A stretch of DNA of 64,000 bases from CAVUQH01 sp963774445. GTDB lineage: Bacteria; Myxococcota_A; Polyangia; Haliangiales; Haliangiaceae. Positions 1 through 9,940 of this stretch are shown here, in pieces. The position numbers were made by a program, and so were the translations under genes. The stretch spans positions 248,001 through 312,000 of the forward strand of contig CAVZFC010000022.1 of NCBI GenBank assembly GCA_963774445.1, in the 5' to 3' direction. Under the pieces are notes generated by a model, which searched no databases, was not told the origin of the DNA, and saw only the letters and a list, made by a program, of their open reading frames with translations. Positions within the stretch are counted from its first letter, which is position 1; the number at the start of each line of letters is the position of its first letter.

Positions 1-64
1 CCTGGACAGCCCGCCCGCCGCTGTACGAATGATCAGACCCCGCTGCTAGGTTGGTCCGTCCGCG

Positions 65-2155
65 ATGTTGCAGTCTGACGCCCAGCCCAGCCCCGACACG
101 GCCTATCTCGACGGTCTCAACGCGGCCCAGCGCGAGGCCGCCGAGCACGGCAGCGGCGCAGCGCCGCCCGGGCCGCTCCTGGTGATCGCGGGCGCCGGCT
201 CGGGCAAGACCTCGACGCTCGCCCATCGCGTCGCGCACCTCATCGTCACCGGCGCCGATCCGGCGCGCATTCTCCTGCTCACGTTCACCCGTCGGGCGGC
301 GGCCGAGATGACCCGCCGCGCCCAGCGGATCGTCACTGCGGCGACCGCCAGCGGCGGCGCGCGTAAGGCGGCCGAGCTGCGCTGGTCGGGCACCTTCCAT
401 TCGATCGCCAACCGCCTGTTGCGGGTGCATCACCAGGCGATCGGGCTCGACCCGTCGTTTACCGTGCTCGACCGCTCCGACGCCGCCGACCTGATGAACT
501 TCGTGCGCAACGAGCTGGGGCTGGCGGCCAAGTCCAAGCGCTTCCCGCGCAAGTCAACCTGCCTGGGCATCTACTCGCGCGCGGTCAACGCGCAGGAGCC
601 GCTGGCCGACACGCTGGCGCATCATTTTCCCTGGTGCGAGGAGTGGCACGACGAGCTGCGCGGTCTATTCCGCGGCTACGTCGAGGCCAAGCAGTCGCGC
701 AGCGTGCTCGACTACGACGACCTGCTCCTCTACTGGTATCACCTGGTCGGCGAGCCGGCGCTGGCCCGCGAGATCGGCGCCCGCTTCGACCACGTGCTGG
801 TCAACGAGTACCAGGACACCAACGCGCTGCAGGCGGCGATCCTTCTGGCCATCAAGCCGAGCGGCGACGGCGTCACCGTGGTCGGCGACGACGCGCAGTC
901 GATCTACGCCTTCCGCGCGGCGGCGGTGGAGAACATCCTGTCGTTTCCCCAGCAGTTCCCGCGGCCGGCGCGGGTGGTCACGCTGGAACAGAACTACCGC
1001 TCGACCCAGCCGATCCTCGAGGCGGCCAACGCGGTGATCGGGCTGTCGCCGCGCCGCTACCAGAAAGAGCTGTTCTCCACGCGGCAGTCACAGCAGCGCC
1101 CGGTCCTGGCCGTCGTCGAGGACGAGCTGTGTCAGGTCAACTACGTCGTCGAACGGGTACTGGCCGCGCGCGAGGCCGGCGTCAACCTGCGCCGCCAGGC
1201 GGTGCTGTTCCGCGCCGGACACCACTCCGACGCGCTCGAGGTCGAGCTCGGGCGGCGCAACATTCCGTTCGTCAAGTACGGCGGGCTCAAGTTCCTCGAG
1301 GCCGCCCATGTAAAGGATGTGCTGTGCGTGCTCCGCTGGGCCGAGAACCCCAGCGACTCGATGGCCGCCTTTCGCGTGCTGCAGCTTCTGCCCGGCGTCG
1401 GTCCGGCGGCCGCGCGGCGCGCGCTCGAGCACGTCGCCGCCGGCGGGCCGAACGGTCAACTCGATCGTCTGGCCGAGTTCGCGCCGCCGGCGGCGGCCCG
1501 CGAGATCTGGCCGGCGTTTGCCCGCATGATGGCGCGCCTCGCCAATCCGGCCGCCGACTGGCGCGGGCAGCTGCGCCTGGTCCGCACGGTCTACGATCCG
1601 CTGCTCGAGCAGACCTACGACGCCGCCCACGTGCGCCTCGGCGACCTCGAGCAGCTCGAGCAGATCGCCGGCGAGTACCCCAGCCGCGAGCGGTTCCTCA
1701 CCGAGCTCACGCTGGACCCGCCCGAGGCCACCGGCGACATGGCCGGGCCGCCGCTGCTCGACGAGGACTACCTGATCCTGTCAACCGTGCACTCGGCCAA
1801 GGGGCAGGAGTGGGATGCGGTCTACGTGCTCAATGTGGTCAACGGCTGCATCCCCTCGGACATGGCCACCGGCGATCCGGCCCAGGTCGAGGAGGAGCGG
1901 CGGCTGCTCTACGTCGCCATGACCCGCGCGCGGGACGATCTGCACCTGGTGCACCCGCTGCGCATGTACATCCGCAACCAGTCGCGGCGCGGCGAGCGCC
2001 ACATCTATGCGCCGCGCAGCCGTTTCATCCCCGACGAGATGCTCGATCGCTTCGAGCGGGTCAGTCGCGGGCGGGACGGCGGCAGCCTCGACGGCACGGC
2101 CGAGGACGGTGCGGTGGTGGTGGACGTCGGCGCCAAGCTGCGGCAAATGTGGTGA
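65..2155 (+). CDS. UvrD/PcrA/Rep-type ATP-dependent DNA helicase
   Basis: The 696-residue product is a superfamily 1A 3'-5' DNA helicase acting in repair or replication restart. Visible motifs in order are the Walker A loop GAGSGKTS (about residues 43-50), TFTRRAA (Ia), VNEYQDTN (II, about 246-253), GDDAQSIYAFRAA (III), EQNYRST (IV), STVHSAKGQEWD (V) and YVAMTRAR (VI). Length fits the family (about 650-750). Motif II has Asn247 where the Mg-binding Asp is expected; the codon lies in GTCAAC, so I suspect a sequence error (see findings). The start is the first ATG of the frame and has no clear ribosome binding site. Which subfamily member it is (UvrD, PcrA or a Rep-like paralogue) cannot be settled here. 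Confidence 0.93.
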   Translation: MLQSDAQPSPDTAYLDGLNAAQREAAEHGSGAAPPGPLLVIAGAGSGKTSTLAHRVAHLIVTGADPARILLLTFTRRAAAEMTRRAQRIVTAATASGGARKAAELRWSGTFHSIANRLLRVHHQAIGLDPSFTVLDRSDAADLMNFVRNELGLAAKSKRFPRKSTCLGIYSRAVNAQEPLADTLAHHFPWCEEWHDELRGLFRGYVEAKQSRSVLDYDDLLLYWYHLVGEPALAREIGARFDHVLVNEYQDTNALQAAILLAIKPSGDGVTVVGDDAQSIYAFRAAAVENILSFPQQFPRPARVVTLEQNYRSTQPILEAANAVIGLSPRRYQKELFSTRQSQQRPVLAVVEDELCQVNYVVERVLAAREAGVNLRRQAVLFRAGHHSDALEVELGRRNIPFVKYGGLKFLEAAHVKDVLCVLRWAENPSDSMAAFRVLQLLPGVGPAAARRALEHVAAGGPNGQLDRLAEFAPPAAAREIWPAFARMMARLANPAADWRGQLRLVRTVYDPLLEQTYDAAHVRLGDLEQLEQIAGEYPSRERFLTELTLDPPEATGDMAGPPLLDEDYLILSTVHSAKGQEWDAVYVLNVVNGCIPSDMATGDPAQVEEERRLLYVAMTRARDDLHLVHPLRMYIRNQSRRGERHIYAPRSRFIPDEMLDRFERVSRGRDGGSLDGTAEDGAVVVDVGAKLRQMW

Positions 2156-2168
2156 CGCAGTCGGCCCG

Positions 2169-2789
2169 CTAGCCGGCCTGGGGCCAGGGGAAGCTCAGCC
2201 CGGTGATCAGCGCGGGCAGGGCGTGGTCCGGATCGTCGAGGCGGCCGTCGATCAACAGCAACGACAGGCCGTGGACGCTCGACCAGGCTGCCACCGCGTA
2301 CGGCATCGGATCGCCGGGCGGGATCAGGCCGGCCGCCTGACAGGCGGTGATGCCGTCGATCAACGTCTGGAACGCGGCGTCGCCGGCGGCACCCGCGCTC
2401 GCGCTCTGGCAGTCGGCGGGCAGGGCGTCGCCGAACATGATCCGGTAGTGGGCGGGGTGGGCGAGGGCGAACTCGACGTAGGCTCGGCCGGAGTGGCGCA
2501 TCGCCTGGCCCGGATCGTCGAACCCGGTCATCGCCTGGTGCATCGCCGCGTCGAGCAGGCCGAATCCCTCCTCGGCGATCGCCGATAGCAACGCGTCGCG
2601 GTCGGCAAAGTGTCGGTACGGCGCGGCGTGCGAAACCCCGGCGCGGCGGGCCACTTCGCGCAGGGTGAAACCGCGCGGTCCCTGCTCCTCGATCAGCGCG
2701 AGCGCGGCGGCGCGCAAGGCGCCGGGCAGATCGCCATGGTGGTACGCGCGCTTGCGTGCGCGTGGGGAAGGCCGGGGTTCGTCAGCCAA
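2169..2789 (-). CDS. TetR/AcrR-family transcriptional regulator
   Basis: About 206 residues. The N-terminal helix-turn-helix reads FTLREVARRAGVSHAAPYRHF, followed by FADRDALL, the classic TetR DNA-binding fold; the rest is a variable ligand/dimer domain. I chose the TTG at 2789 because AGGAG lies five bases upstream; an in-frame TTG at 2804 lacks this spacing and would overlap that site. It is transcribed divergently from the carotenoid oxygenase, with a long inverted repeat between them, so it probably represses that gene and itself. The inducer is unknown; an apocarotenoid or other lipophilic molecule is only a guess. Confidence 0.9.
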   Translation of the reverse strand: MADEPRPSPRARKRAYHHGDLPGALRAAALALIEEQGPRGFTLREVARRAGVSHAAPYRHFADRDALLSAIAEEGFGLLDAAMHQAMTGFDDPGQAMRHSGRAYVEFALAHPAHYRIMFGDALPADCQSASAGAAGDAAFQTLIDGITACQAAGLIPPGDPMPYAVAAWSSVHGLSLLLIDGRLDDPDHALPALITGLSFPWPQAG

Positions 2790-2828
2790 TGTTTCTCCTG
2801 TCAACTTTCCATGTTGACACTGGAAACA
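2790..2828. promoter_or_regulatory. Inverted repeat, likely TetR operator overlapping the oxygenase promoter
   Basis: The arms are TGTTTC-N3-TGTCAAC (2790-2805) and GTTGACA-N3-GAAACA (2813-2828), symmetric about 2809. The right arm contains TTGACA (2814-2819), which with TAGCGT at 2837-2842 (17-bp spacing) makes a plausible sigma-70 promoter for the oxygenase. A repressor bound here would block RNA polymerase. Caution: the GTCAAC/GTTGAC half-sites belong to the hexamer class suspected of miscalling from GTCGAC, so the -35 could be partly artefactual; the palindrome survives either way. Confidence 0.6.
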
Positions 2829-2889
2829 TAGCGAGCTAGCGTGACCTCGTCAACGCCGAAACCGTCTGCAGCACCCCAGGAGAAGCGAT

Positions 2890-4338
2890 ATGAGCCACGT
2901 CGTTGCCCGCAGCCCCGAGCCCACCGCCGCCCGCGACAGCCGCCGCGACACCCACGCCGCCCTGGCCGATCTGCCCCGCGAGCACGGCTTCGAGCCGCTC
3001 GCCGTCGACGGCCGGGTGCCGGCCGAGCTGCGCGGCACCCTCTATCGCAACGGCGCCACCCTGATGTCGGCGGGCGGACGCCGCTACGACCACTGGTTCG
3101 ACGGCGACGGCGGGCTGTCGGCAGTTCGCTTCGACGCAGGAACGGTGACCGGCGCCGCCCGCGTGATCCAGTCGGCCGGCCTGGTCGAGGAACGCGCCGC
3201 CGGCAAGCTGCTCTACGGCGGCTTCGGCACCGTGCAGCCCGGCCTGCTTCGCCGCCTGCGCGGGTCGATCAAGAACACCGCCAACACCTCGGTGATGTGG
3301 TGGCAAGAGCGGCTGTTCGCGCTCATGGAGGCGGCCCTGCCGACCGAGATGGATCCCGACACCCTCGCGACGCTGGGCGAGCGCGACCTCGGCGGCGTCG
3401 TGCCGCGAACCTTCTCCGCGCATCCGCACCGCATCCCGGCGCGCCGCGCCGCCTATAACTTCGGCGTCCGCTACGGCCGCCGGACCGTACTCGATCTGTT
3501 CGAGCTGCCCGACCAGGGCCCGGCGCGGCGCATCGCCACGCTGCCGCTGCCCGGCCCGACGCTGATCCACGACTTCATCGCCACCGAGAATCACCTGATC
3601 TTCTTCGTGCCGCCCCTGCGCCTGCGCGTCGCGCGCATGTTCCTCGGTCTGGGTGGCTTCTCCGACAACCTCGCCTGGCGCCCCGAACTGGGCACCGAGG
3701 TTCTGGTCGTGCCGATCGACGATCCCGGCCGACCGATCCGCTTCACCGCCGAACCGTTCTTCACCTGGCACTACGCCAACGCCTTCGAGCGCGGCCGCGA
3801 GCTGGTGGTCAACTACGTGCGCTACCCCGACTTCGCCTCCAACCGCTGGATCGGTGAGATGTTCCGCGGCCAGAAGAGCAGCGGCGGCAGCGCCGACGGC
3901 ACCTTCCACCGCGCCGTGATCGATGTCAACGCTCGGCGCCTGACCAGCGAGGAGCGCTGGTCACGTCCCTGTGAGTTCCCGCGCGTCGCCCCCGCCGCCC
4001 TGGCGACGAGCAATCGCTTTGCCTACGTGGCCGCGCACTCGGCCGGCTCCGACGGCCGCGGGCTGCAGGACGCCATCGCCCGCATCGAGATCGACACCGG
4101 CCGCGTCAGCGAGTACGTGCTCGAGCCCGGGCGCTACACCGCCGAGCCGGTTTTCGTTCCCCGCCCGGGCGCCGGCGCCGAAGACGACGGCTACCTGCTC
4201 GCCCTGGTCTACGACGCCACCGATCACACCAGCGCGTGCACGATCCTCGACGCCCGCGACCTCGAGGCCGGCCCGCTCGCCCGCGCCCAGTTCGACCACC
4301 ACATCCCGCCGCGCTTCCACGGCATCTGGGTGGGGTAA
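2890..4338 (+). CDS. Carotenoid oxygenase (RPE65/apocarotenoid-15,15'-oxygenase family)
   Basis: 482 residues, usual family length. It is a predicted non-haem Fe(II) dioxygenase cleaving a double bond of a carotenoid or apocarotenoid. The four iron-binding histidines can be placed at about H178 (or H180) in SAHPHR, H227 in LIHDF, H294 in TWHYANAF and H477 in PRFHG; their spacing matches the seven-bladed propeller family. The N-terminal YRNG and HWFDGDG motifs are also typical. ATG 2890 follows an AGGAGAAG ribosome binding site. The neighbouring divergent TetR gene suggests ligand-controlled expression. No carotenoid biosynthesis genes are in the window, so the substrate may be dietary or encoded elsewhere. 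Confidence 0.93.
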   Translation: MSHVVARSPEPTAARDSRRDTHAALADLPREHGFEPLAVDGRVPAELRGTLYRNGATLMSAGGRRYDHWFDGDGGLSAVRFDAGTVTGAARVIQSAGLVEERAAGKLLYGGFGTVQPGLLRRLRGSIKNTANTSVMWWQERLFALMEAALPTEMDPDTLATLGERDLGGVVPRTFSAHPHRIPARRAAYNFGVRYGRRTVLDLFELPDQGPARRIATLPLPGPTLIHDFIATENHLIFFVPPLRLRVARMFLGLGGFSDNLAWRPELGTEVLVVPIDDPGRPIRFTAEPFFTWHYANAFERGRELVVNYVRYPDFASNRWIGEMFRGQKSSGGSADGTFHRAVIDVNARRLTSEERWSRPCEFPRVAPAALATSNRFAYVAAHSAGSDGRGLQDAIARIEIDTGRVSEYVLEPGRYTAEPVFVPRPGAGAEDDGYLLALVYDATDHTSACTILDARDLEAGPLARAQFDHHIPPRFHGIWVG

Positions 4339-4357
4339 CCGCGCTCCTTCCAACTGT

Positions 4358-4377
4358 CCGTAATTGCACGGCTTTTT
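4358..4377 (+). terminator. Weak terminator-like hairpin after the oxygenase gene
   Basis: CCGT (4358-4361) pairs with ACGG (4368-4371) across a six-base loop and is followed by C and five Ts (4373-4377), about 20 bases after the oxygenase stop. The stem is only four base pairs, so this is tentative. The remainder up to the next start at 4481 shows no clear element. Confidence 0.3.
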
Positions 4378-4480
4378 GACGCCAATGAGCAAAACTCCAA
4401 GTCCGTGAGATCCTTGGCCGCGAGCGTTGGTCACTTCCCTTGAAGAGCGTTTTGATTTCCGTTGGTCGAGGGGGCGGAAC

Positions 4481-5269
4481 GTGACCCTGCTGGTGCTGGT
4501 GGTCTTGGTGGCGTGTGTGGAGGGGGCCCCGCCGGCGCGACAGCCGGCGCCGGCGGGGAGCTGCCGGGCGCCGGAGATCGAGCCGTGCGACTGCGCGGCG
4601 GGCAAGGGGTACCGCCCGTGCGAGAAAGGTCTCTTTGGCGAGTGCGTCTGCACGCGGGGGGCCGGGCAGGCGGTGGTCACGCTGGAGGTGCGTCCGCCGA
4701 CGGCTGCCGATCTCGATCGCTACACCGCAGACCTGGGGCACGCCGGGCCGTTGCGCGCCGACTTGGTCACCGCGATGGGGACGGTCCACTGCGTGTTGTT
4801 CGATCGCGATACGCCGCGGACGGTGGCCAACTTCGTCGGCCTGGCTCGCGGGCTCAAGGCCTGGAGCGATCCGCAAACCGGGAAGGCGGTGCGCGCGCCG
4901 TTCTACGATGGTCTGACCTTTCACCGGGTCGTGCCCGGTTTCGTCATCCAGGGGGGCGATCCGACCGGGCGCGGTACCGGCGGACCCGGCTACCTCTTCG
5001 ACGACGAGCTGGTCAACAGCCTGCACCACGATCGTCCCGGCGTGCTGGCCATGGCCAACGCCGGCGCCAACACCAACGGCAGCCAGTTCTACATCACCGA
5101 GGCGCCGCAGCCCTACCTCGACCGCATGCCGTTCACCATCTTCGGCCACTGCGCCGACGTCAACGTGATCCAGGCGATCGCGCGAGTGCCTCGCGGAAAA
5201 GGCGACCGCCCGATTGATCCGGTGGTGATTCGCACCGTGCGGATCTATCGGGCGGCAGAGCCTCGCTGA
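4481..5269 (+). CDS. Cyclophilin-type peptidyl-prolyl isomerase, lipoprotein
   Basis: About 262 residues from GTG 4481, chosen because it begins a clean lipoprotein signal (VTLLVLVVLVAC, Cys lipobox); the frame also opens upstream at a TTG at 4427, but that would bury the signal. After the anchor Cys there is a short Cys-rich segment with seven cysteines (roughly residues 25-65), then a cyclophilin domain. Active-site elements are FHRVVPGFVIQGGDP (catalytic Arg, Phe, Gln), MANAGANTNGSQFYIT and FTIFG. It probably catalyses prolyl isomerisation in folding of periplasmic or outer-membrane proteins. The Cys-rich segment is unusual for a cyclophilin and may form disulfides. No operon partner is evident. 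Confidence 0.88.
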   Translation: MTLLVLVVLVACVEGAPPARQPAPAGSCRAPEIEPCDCAAGKGYRPCEKGLFGECVCTRGAGQAVVTLEVRPPTAADLDRYTADLGHAGPLRADLVTAMGTVHCVLFDRDTPRTVANFVGLARGLKAWSDPQTGKAVRAPFYDGLTFHRVVPGFVIQGGDPTGRGTGGPGYLFDDELVNSLHHDRPGVLAMANAGANTNGSQFYITEAPQPYLDRMPFTIFGHCADVNVIQAIARVPRGKGDRPIDPVVIRTVRIYRAAEPR

Positions 5270-5285
5270 GCGAGGGAGGCTGGGA

Positions 5286-6305
<1,020 letters not shown>

Positions 6306-6358
6306 GAGGGTCCTCCGATGGTACCGCCCTCATGAAGCAACCGGCGTGCCGCAGCTAA

Positions 6359-7975
6359 CTACCGATAACCATTCGCGCGCCTGCCTCTCATGGTGGAGCG
6401 GTGGCCCCCGGGTGCGGCTCTCGACCCCCGGTGTTTCCTCCCCGGGTGCCGGTGGCCGGACCGCTGGGGGGGTGGGTCGTAGACGCCGTTGCCGTCCACG
6501 TCCAGGAAGATCGGATTGGTCATCCCCATGATCGGTAGCGGCAGGCCTTTCTCGCCGGCGACCGGCTCGAGGGTGCCCTTTCCGTCCACCCGGACGACCA
6601 CGAAGGCGTCGCGCGCTACCTGGAGGCGCCGATGCAAACGGGCGCGCACCGCCTCCCGCGTCCCCGGGATCGACTCGCGCAGCGCCGGCTTGCCGTCGAC
6701 ATAGATCGTGAGCCGGTTGACCGGCACCCACGGCGCCGCCTGGACCTCGATGTCGATCCACGCCGTGCCGCCGGGTGCTGGAGCCACCGACCCGATCGGG
6801 TGGCCGTTGACCGTGGCGGTGACGAACGGCCCGGTGGTGAAGATCGCCCGCCGCTCGCGCAGCGCGCGCACCACCCTGTCCGCTGTGCGCGCGTCGGGGC
6901 GGTCGTCGCCGACCAGCACGTAGGTCCGCGGGTAGCCGCCCTCGCCGCCGACCCCGCGCAGGCCGTGGCTGTCGGAGCTACCCACCCCGGCGACCAGATG
7001 CCCGTGCTCGATCAGCGCGAACCAGTAGCTCAGGTCTCGCTCGATGGCCCGGCCGAAGCCCAACCGATGGTAGCCGTTGAGGATCTCGATGGCGTCGAAG
7101 TCCCACGAAAAGCCGGGACGCGCGTGGTCGGTGCGCGGGCTCCAGCCGCCGTCGCGCAAGTACGACGAGGGGTGCGAGTGTGGGTGGTTGACGATGACGA
7201 TCGACTCCGGTGCGGCGCTGCGCACGGCGCCGATGAGCGCGGCGCCGGTACGGGCGTGCAGGACCTCGCTGCGCGACAGGCCGGTCGCCTGCGGTGGCAG
7301 CGGGAACGCGCCGAGGTGTCCCCACGCCCTGGTCGTGATCTCCTCGCCGCACGCCGCCGCGATCAGATGACCGACGCCGAGCTCGGCGATGATGGGGCGA
7401 AGGTCGGTGATGGTGTTGTGATCGGTGATCACCACCAGCTCGGTGCCCTCGGCGATCAGCTGCTCGACCCGGGCGCGCATCGGCACTCGCGAGTCGGTCG
7501 AGCGCTCGGCGTGGACGTGCATGTCGGCGCTGATCCAGCCGCGCGTGTCGACGACCCTGTGGATCGTCGCGCGCACCGCCGCTCCTTCGAGCCCGACCTC
7601 GACCCTCGTCCGGTAGGTGTCCCACTCCGGTCCGCGGCTCACGATCAGCTCGTAGGTGCCGATCGGCGCGTCGATCGCGCCCTGGCCGGTGATCGAGAAG
7701 ATCCGGTTCAGCGCGGCGACGCCGCCGTCGAACGACAGCCCTGTGGGCGGCCCCAGCCGCGGCTTGGGCGTGCGGCCGACGCCGAGAAGCGTCAGCTTGC
7801 CCGGCACCCGGTGGCCGTTGCCGTCGACGACCTCGAACGAGAGTCGCGCGATCGCCGCTTGCCGGTGGTGGGTGTGAGAACGGGCCGACGCGGTTGACGG
7901 ACGGTCCAGCGTCACGGCGAGCGCCAACGCGATGGACACGATCGGTACGGCGACTCGCCGCAGGGCGGGGCTCAC
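6359..7975 (-). CDS. Exported PHP-domain CehA/McbA-like metallohydrolase
   Basis: About 538 residues from GTG 7975, preceded by AGGAGAGG; the frame continues upstream to 8056 but without signal or ribosome binding site. An N-terminal signal (VAVPIVSIALALAVTL) precedes an Ig-like segment and a PHP domain carrying DMHVHAE (HxH), VITDHNT, GEEITT, NHPHSHP and GSSDSHG, the expected metal-binding His/Asp set of CehA-type enzymes. A beta domain follows and the protein ends in a basic tail after FLDVDGNGVYD. It is a predicted secreted or periplasmic metal-dependent esterase or phosphoesterase; the substrate is unknown. Its 5' end faces the Cys-rich lipoprotein gene. Confidence 0.85.
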   Translation of the reverse strand: MSPALRRVAVPIVSIALALAVTLDRPSTASARSHTHHRQAAIARLSFEVVDGNGHRVPGKLTLLGVGRTPKPRLGPPTGLSFDGGVAALNRIFSITGQGAIDAPIGTYELIVSRGPEWDTYRTRVEVGLEGAAVRATIHRVVDTRGWISADMHVHAERSTDSRVPMRARVEQLIAEGTELVVITDHNTITDLRPIIAELGVGHLIAAACGEEITTRAWGHLGAFPLPPQATGLSRSEVLHARTGAALIGAVRSAAPESIVIVNHPHSHPSSYLRDGGWSPRTDHARPGFSWDFDAIEILNGYHRLGFGRAIERDLSYWFALIEHGHLVAGVGSSDSHGLRGVGGEGGYPRTYVLVGDDRPDARTADRVVRALRERRAIFTTGPFVTATVNGHPIGSVAPAPGGTAWIDIEVQAAPWVPVNRLTIYVDGKPALRESIPGTREAVRARLHRRLQVARDAFVVVRVDGKGTLEPVAGEKGLPLPIMGMTNPIFLDVDGNGVYDPPPQRSGHRHPGRKHRGSRAAPGGHRSTMRGRRANGYR

Positions 7976-8140
7976 TGTCGATCCTCTCCTGCATGGTAAG
8001 CTCCATTTCGCGGCCCGGCGCAAGCTTCGATCGCGTGTGCGTCGGTGTACTGTCATGGTCGTCAGGGTGTGGGCGACGGCGCTTACAGCACCTTCAACGC
8101 AATTGGTCTACGATGGCACGCTCACTCTAGGAGGCGGATG

Positions 8141-9937
8141 ATGATTCGACGATTTGGGATCCGCCGGTCCCTCGTCGCCGCGTCGATGGCGGTTGCGCTA
8201 TACGGCTGCGGAGACGGGGGTAAAGGTGGTCCGACGGACCTCTGCGGCAACGGTGTGGTCGACAGCTTCGAGCGCTGCGACGACGGCAATCGGGTCGACG
8301 ACGACGAGTGCAACAACGACTGCGAGCTCGCCTGCGGCGACGGTCGTCTGCAGGCATCCGAGGCGTGCGACACGGCGATCCCCGAGGGTGATCCGGGCGC
8401 CTGCCCGACCGCTTGCGACGACGGCGATGCCTGTACCGACGACGTCATCAGCGGCGAGATGTGCCAGCAGAAGTGCGACTTCCCGGCCATCGACTTCTTC
8501 CGCGACGGCGACGGTTGCTGCCCCGACGTGGCCGACAACAACGCCTTCAACGACTTCGACTGCGCGCCCGAGTGTGGCAACGGTATCGTCGAGCTGGGCG
8601 AGACCTGTGACACGGCGATCACCGCCGGCAATCCCGGCGCCTGTCCCGACGCCACGCTGTGCGACGACGGCGTCGCCTGCACCACCGACACCATCACCAC
8701 GCCATCGGACAACCAGCCGGGCGACGGCGCCTGCCGCGCCACCTGCGAGCACACGGTCATCACCGCGGTCGACGGCACCGGCGGCGACGGCTGTTGCCCG
8801 GCGAATGCCGACAACACCACCGACGCCGACTGTCCGGCCAGCTGCGGCAACGGCGCGTACAACCCGGGGCTGGGCGAGACCTGCGACGACAGCTCGGCCA
8901 ACAACAAATGTCCCACCACCTGCACCGCCAGCGCAGATCCGTGCATCGACACCGTCCTGGTGTCGGCCGGCACCTGCAAGGCCGAATGTGCCGAGGTCGA
9001 GACCCGGCAGCCGATCAACGACGACATGTGCTGTCCGGTCTTTTGGGGCGGCAACAACCGCAACGACAACGACTGCACCTCGTCGTGTGGCACCCCCGCC
9101 GAGGAGTGCGACACCCCGGGCGAGGCTGGCTGCGACACCGACTGCCGGCTCGAGCGCACCGCCTACCGCGTGACCGAGATCGAGATCCAGGATCCGCACA
9201 TCTTCTGGGACCTGAACAACGGCAACTGCCCCGACCTGACCACCATCGTCAACACCATGACGATCCCCGACGCCATCGTGCAGGACAAGGACGGCGACGG
9301 CTTCGCCGACCTGACCTGGCTGAACTCGTTCATTCCGCTCGATCAGGCGGCGGCGACCAACCGCTACGAGCTGGTCTACGCCCAGTGCCTGCCCACCGCG
9401 GATCCGGCCGCGACGCAATGCGTGGCCGACCCGCTGACCGAGCGGGTGGCCTCGACCGCCAACAACATGACCAGCGGCACCTGCCTGGACGTGCTCGCCG
9501 ACACCACGACCGCCGGCTACGGCACGCCACCGACCACGCCATCGGCGCCCTGCTTCGTCACCGACGAGCTCAACATCAATCTCAAGCTGGGCGATCTGAT
9601 CGTCCCGCTGGAGAACGGCTACATCTCGGCCGAGTACGACGGCGATCCCGCGACCGGGCTGATCCACGGCCTGCTCCGCGGCTTCGTCAGCGAGGCCACG
9701 GCGGAGGCCACGGTGCTGCCGATGTCGATCCCGATCCTCGGCGGCAAGAAGCTGTCGGAGGTCCTGGCCGGCGGCATCCCGTCGGGCAGCTGCAACGTGA
9801 CCAGCAACCCGGACGTTCCGATCGGCGACGACCGCGACCTCGGCCCCGACGGCACGACCATGGGCTGGTACTTCTACGTCAACTACACCGCCGCGCCGGT
9901 GCCGTTCGACGACCGGCCCAACGCGGCGTCGCCGTAG
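8141..9937 (+). CDS. Lipoprotein with myxobacterial Cys-rich (DUF4215-type) repeats
   Basis: About 598 residues from ATG 8141, six bases after AGGAGG; an ATG directly before it (8138) is too close to that site. The signal ends VALYGC (lipobox). Residues about 20-350 hold successive repeats of the form CGNGVVD...ERCDDGN...DECNNDC and CGNGIVELGETCD, the disulfide-rich repeat abundant in myxobacterial secretomes. The C-terminal half (from about TAYRVTEIEIQDPH) has no Cys-rich repeats and looks like a separate beta-rich domain. Probable cell-surface protein, possibly adhesive or scaffolding; the exact role is unknown. Confidence 0.8.
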   Translation: MIRRFGIRRSLVAASMAVALYGCGDGGKGGPTDLCGNGVVDSFERCDDGNRVDDDECNNDCELACGDGRLQASEACDTAIPEGDPGACPTACDDGDACTDDVISGEMCQQKCDFPAIDFFRDGDGCCPDVADNNAFNDFDCAPECGNGIVELGETCDTAITAGNPGACPDATLCDDGVACTTDTITTPSDNQPGDGACRATCEHTVITAVDGTGGDGCCPANADNTTDADCPASCGNGAYNPGLGETCDDSSANNKCPTTCTASADPCIDTVLVSAGTCKAECAEVETRQPINDDMCCPVFWGGNNRNDNDCTSSCGTPAEECDTPGEAGCDTDCRLERTAYRVTEIEIQDPHIFWDLNNGNCPDLTTIVNTMTIPDAIVQDKDGDGFADLTWLNSFIPLDQAAATNRYELVYAQCLPTADPAATQCVADPLTERVASTANNMTSGTCLDVLADTTTAGYGTPPTTPSAPCFVTDELNINLKLGDLIVPLENGYISAEYDGDPATGLIHGLLRGFVSEATAEATVLPMSIPILGGKKLSEVLAGGIPSGSCNVTSNPDVPIGDDRDLGPDGTTMGWYFYVNYTAAPVPFDDRPNAASP

Positions 9938-9940
9938 CGG

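Noticed and set aside
1150..1156. Other GTCGAAC/GTTCGAC occurrences (for example 1150, 2515, 3094, 7726, 9904, 20905, 43139)
   Set aside because: In these places the frame is continuous and the codons (Val-Glu, Phe-Asp) fit the protein, so they are genuine sequence and not errors.
4427..4480. Upstream extension of the cyclophilin frame from TTG 4427
   Set aside because: It would place charged residues before the lipoprotein signal and has no ribosome binding site; GTG 4481 fits better.
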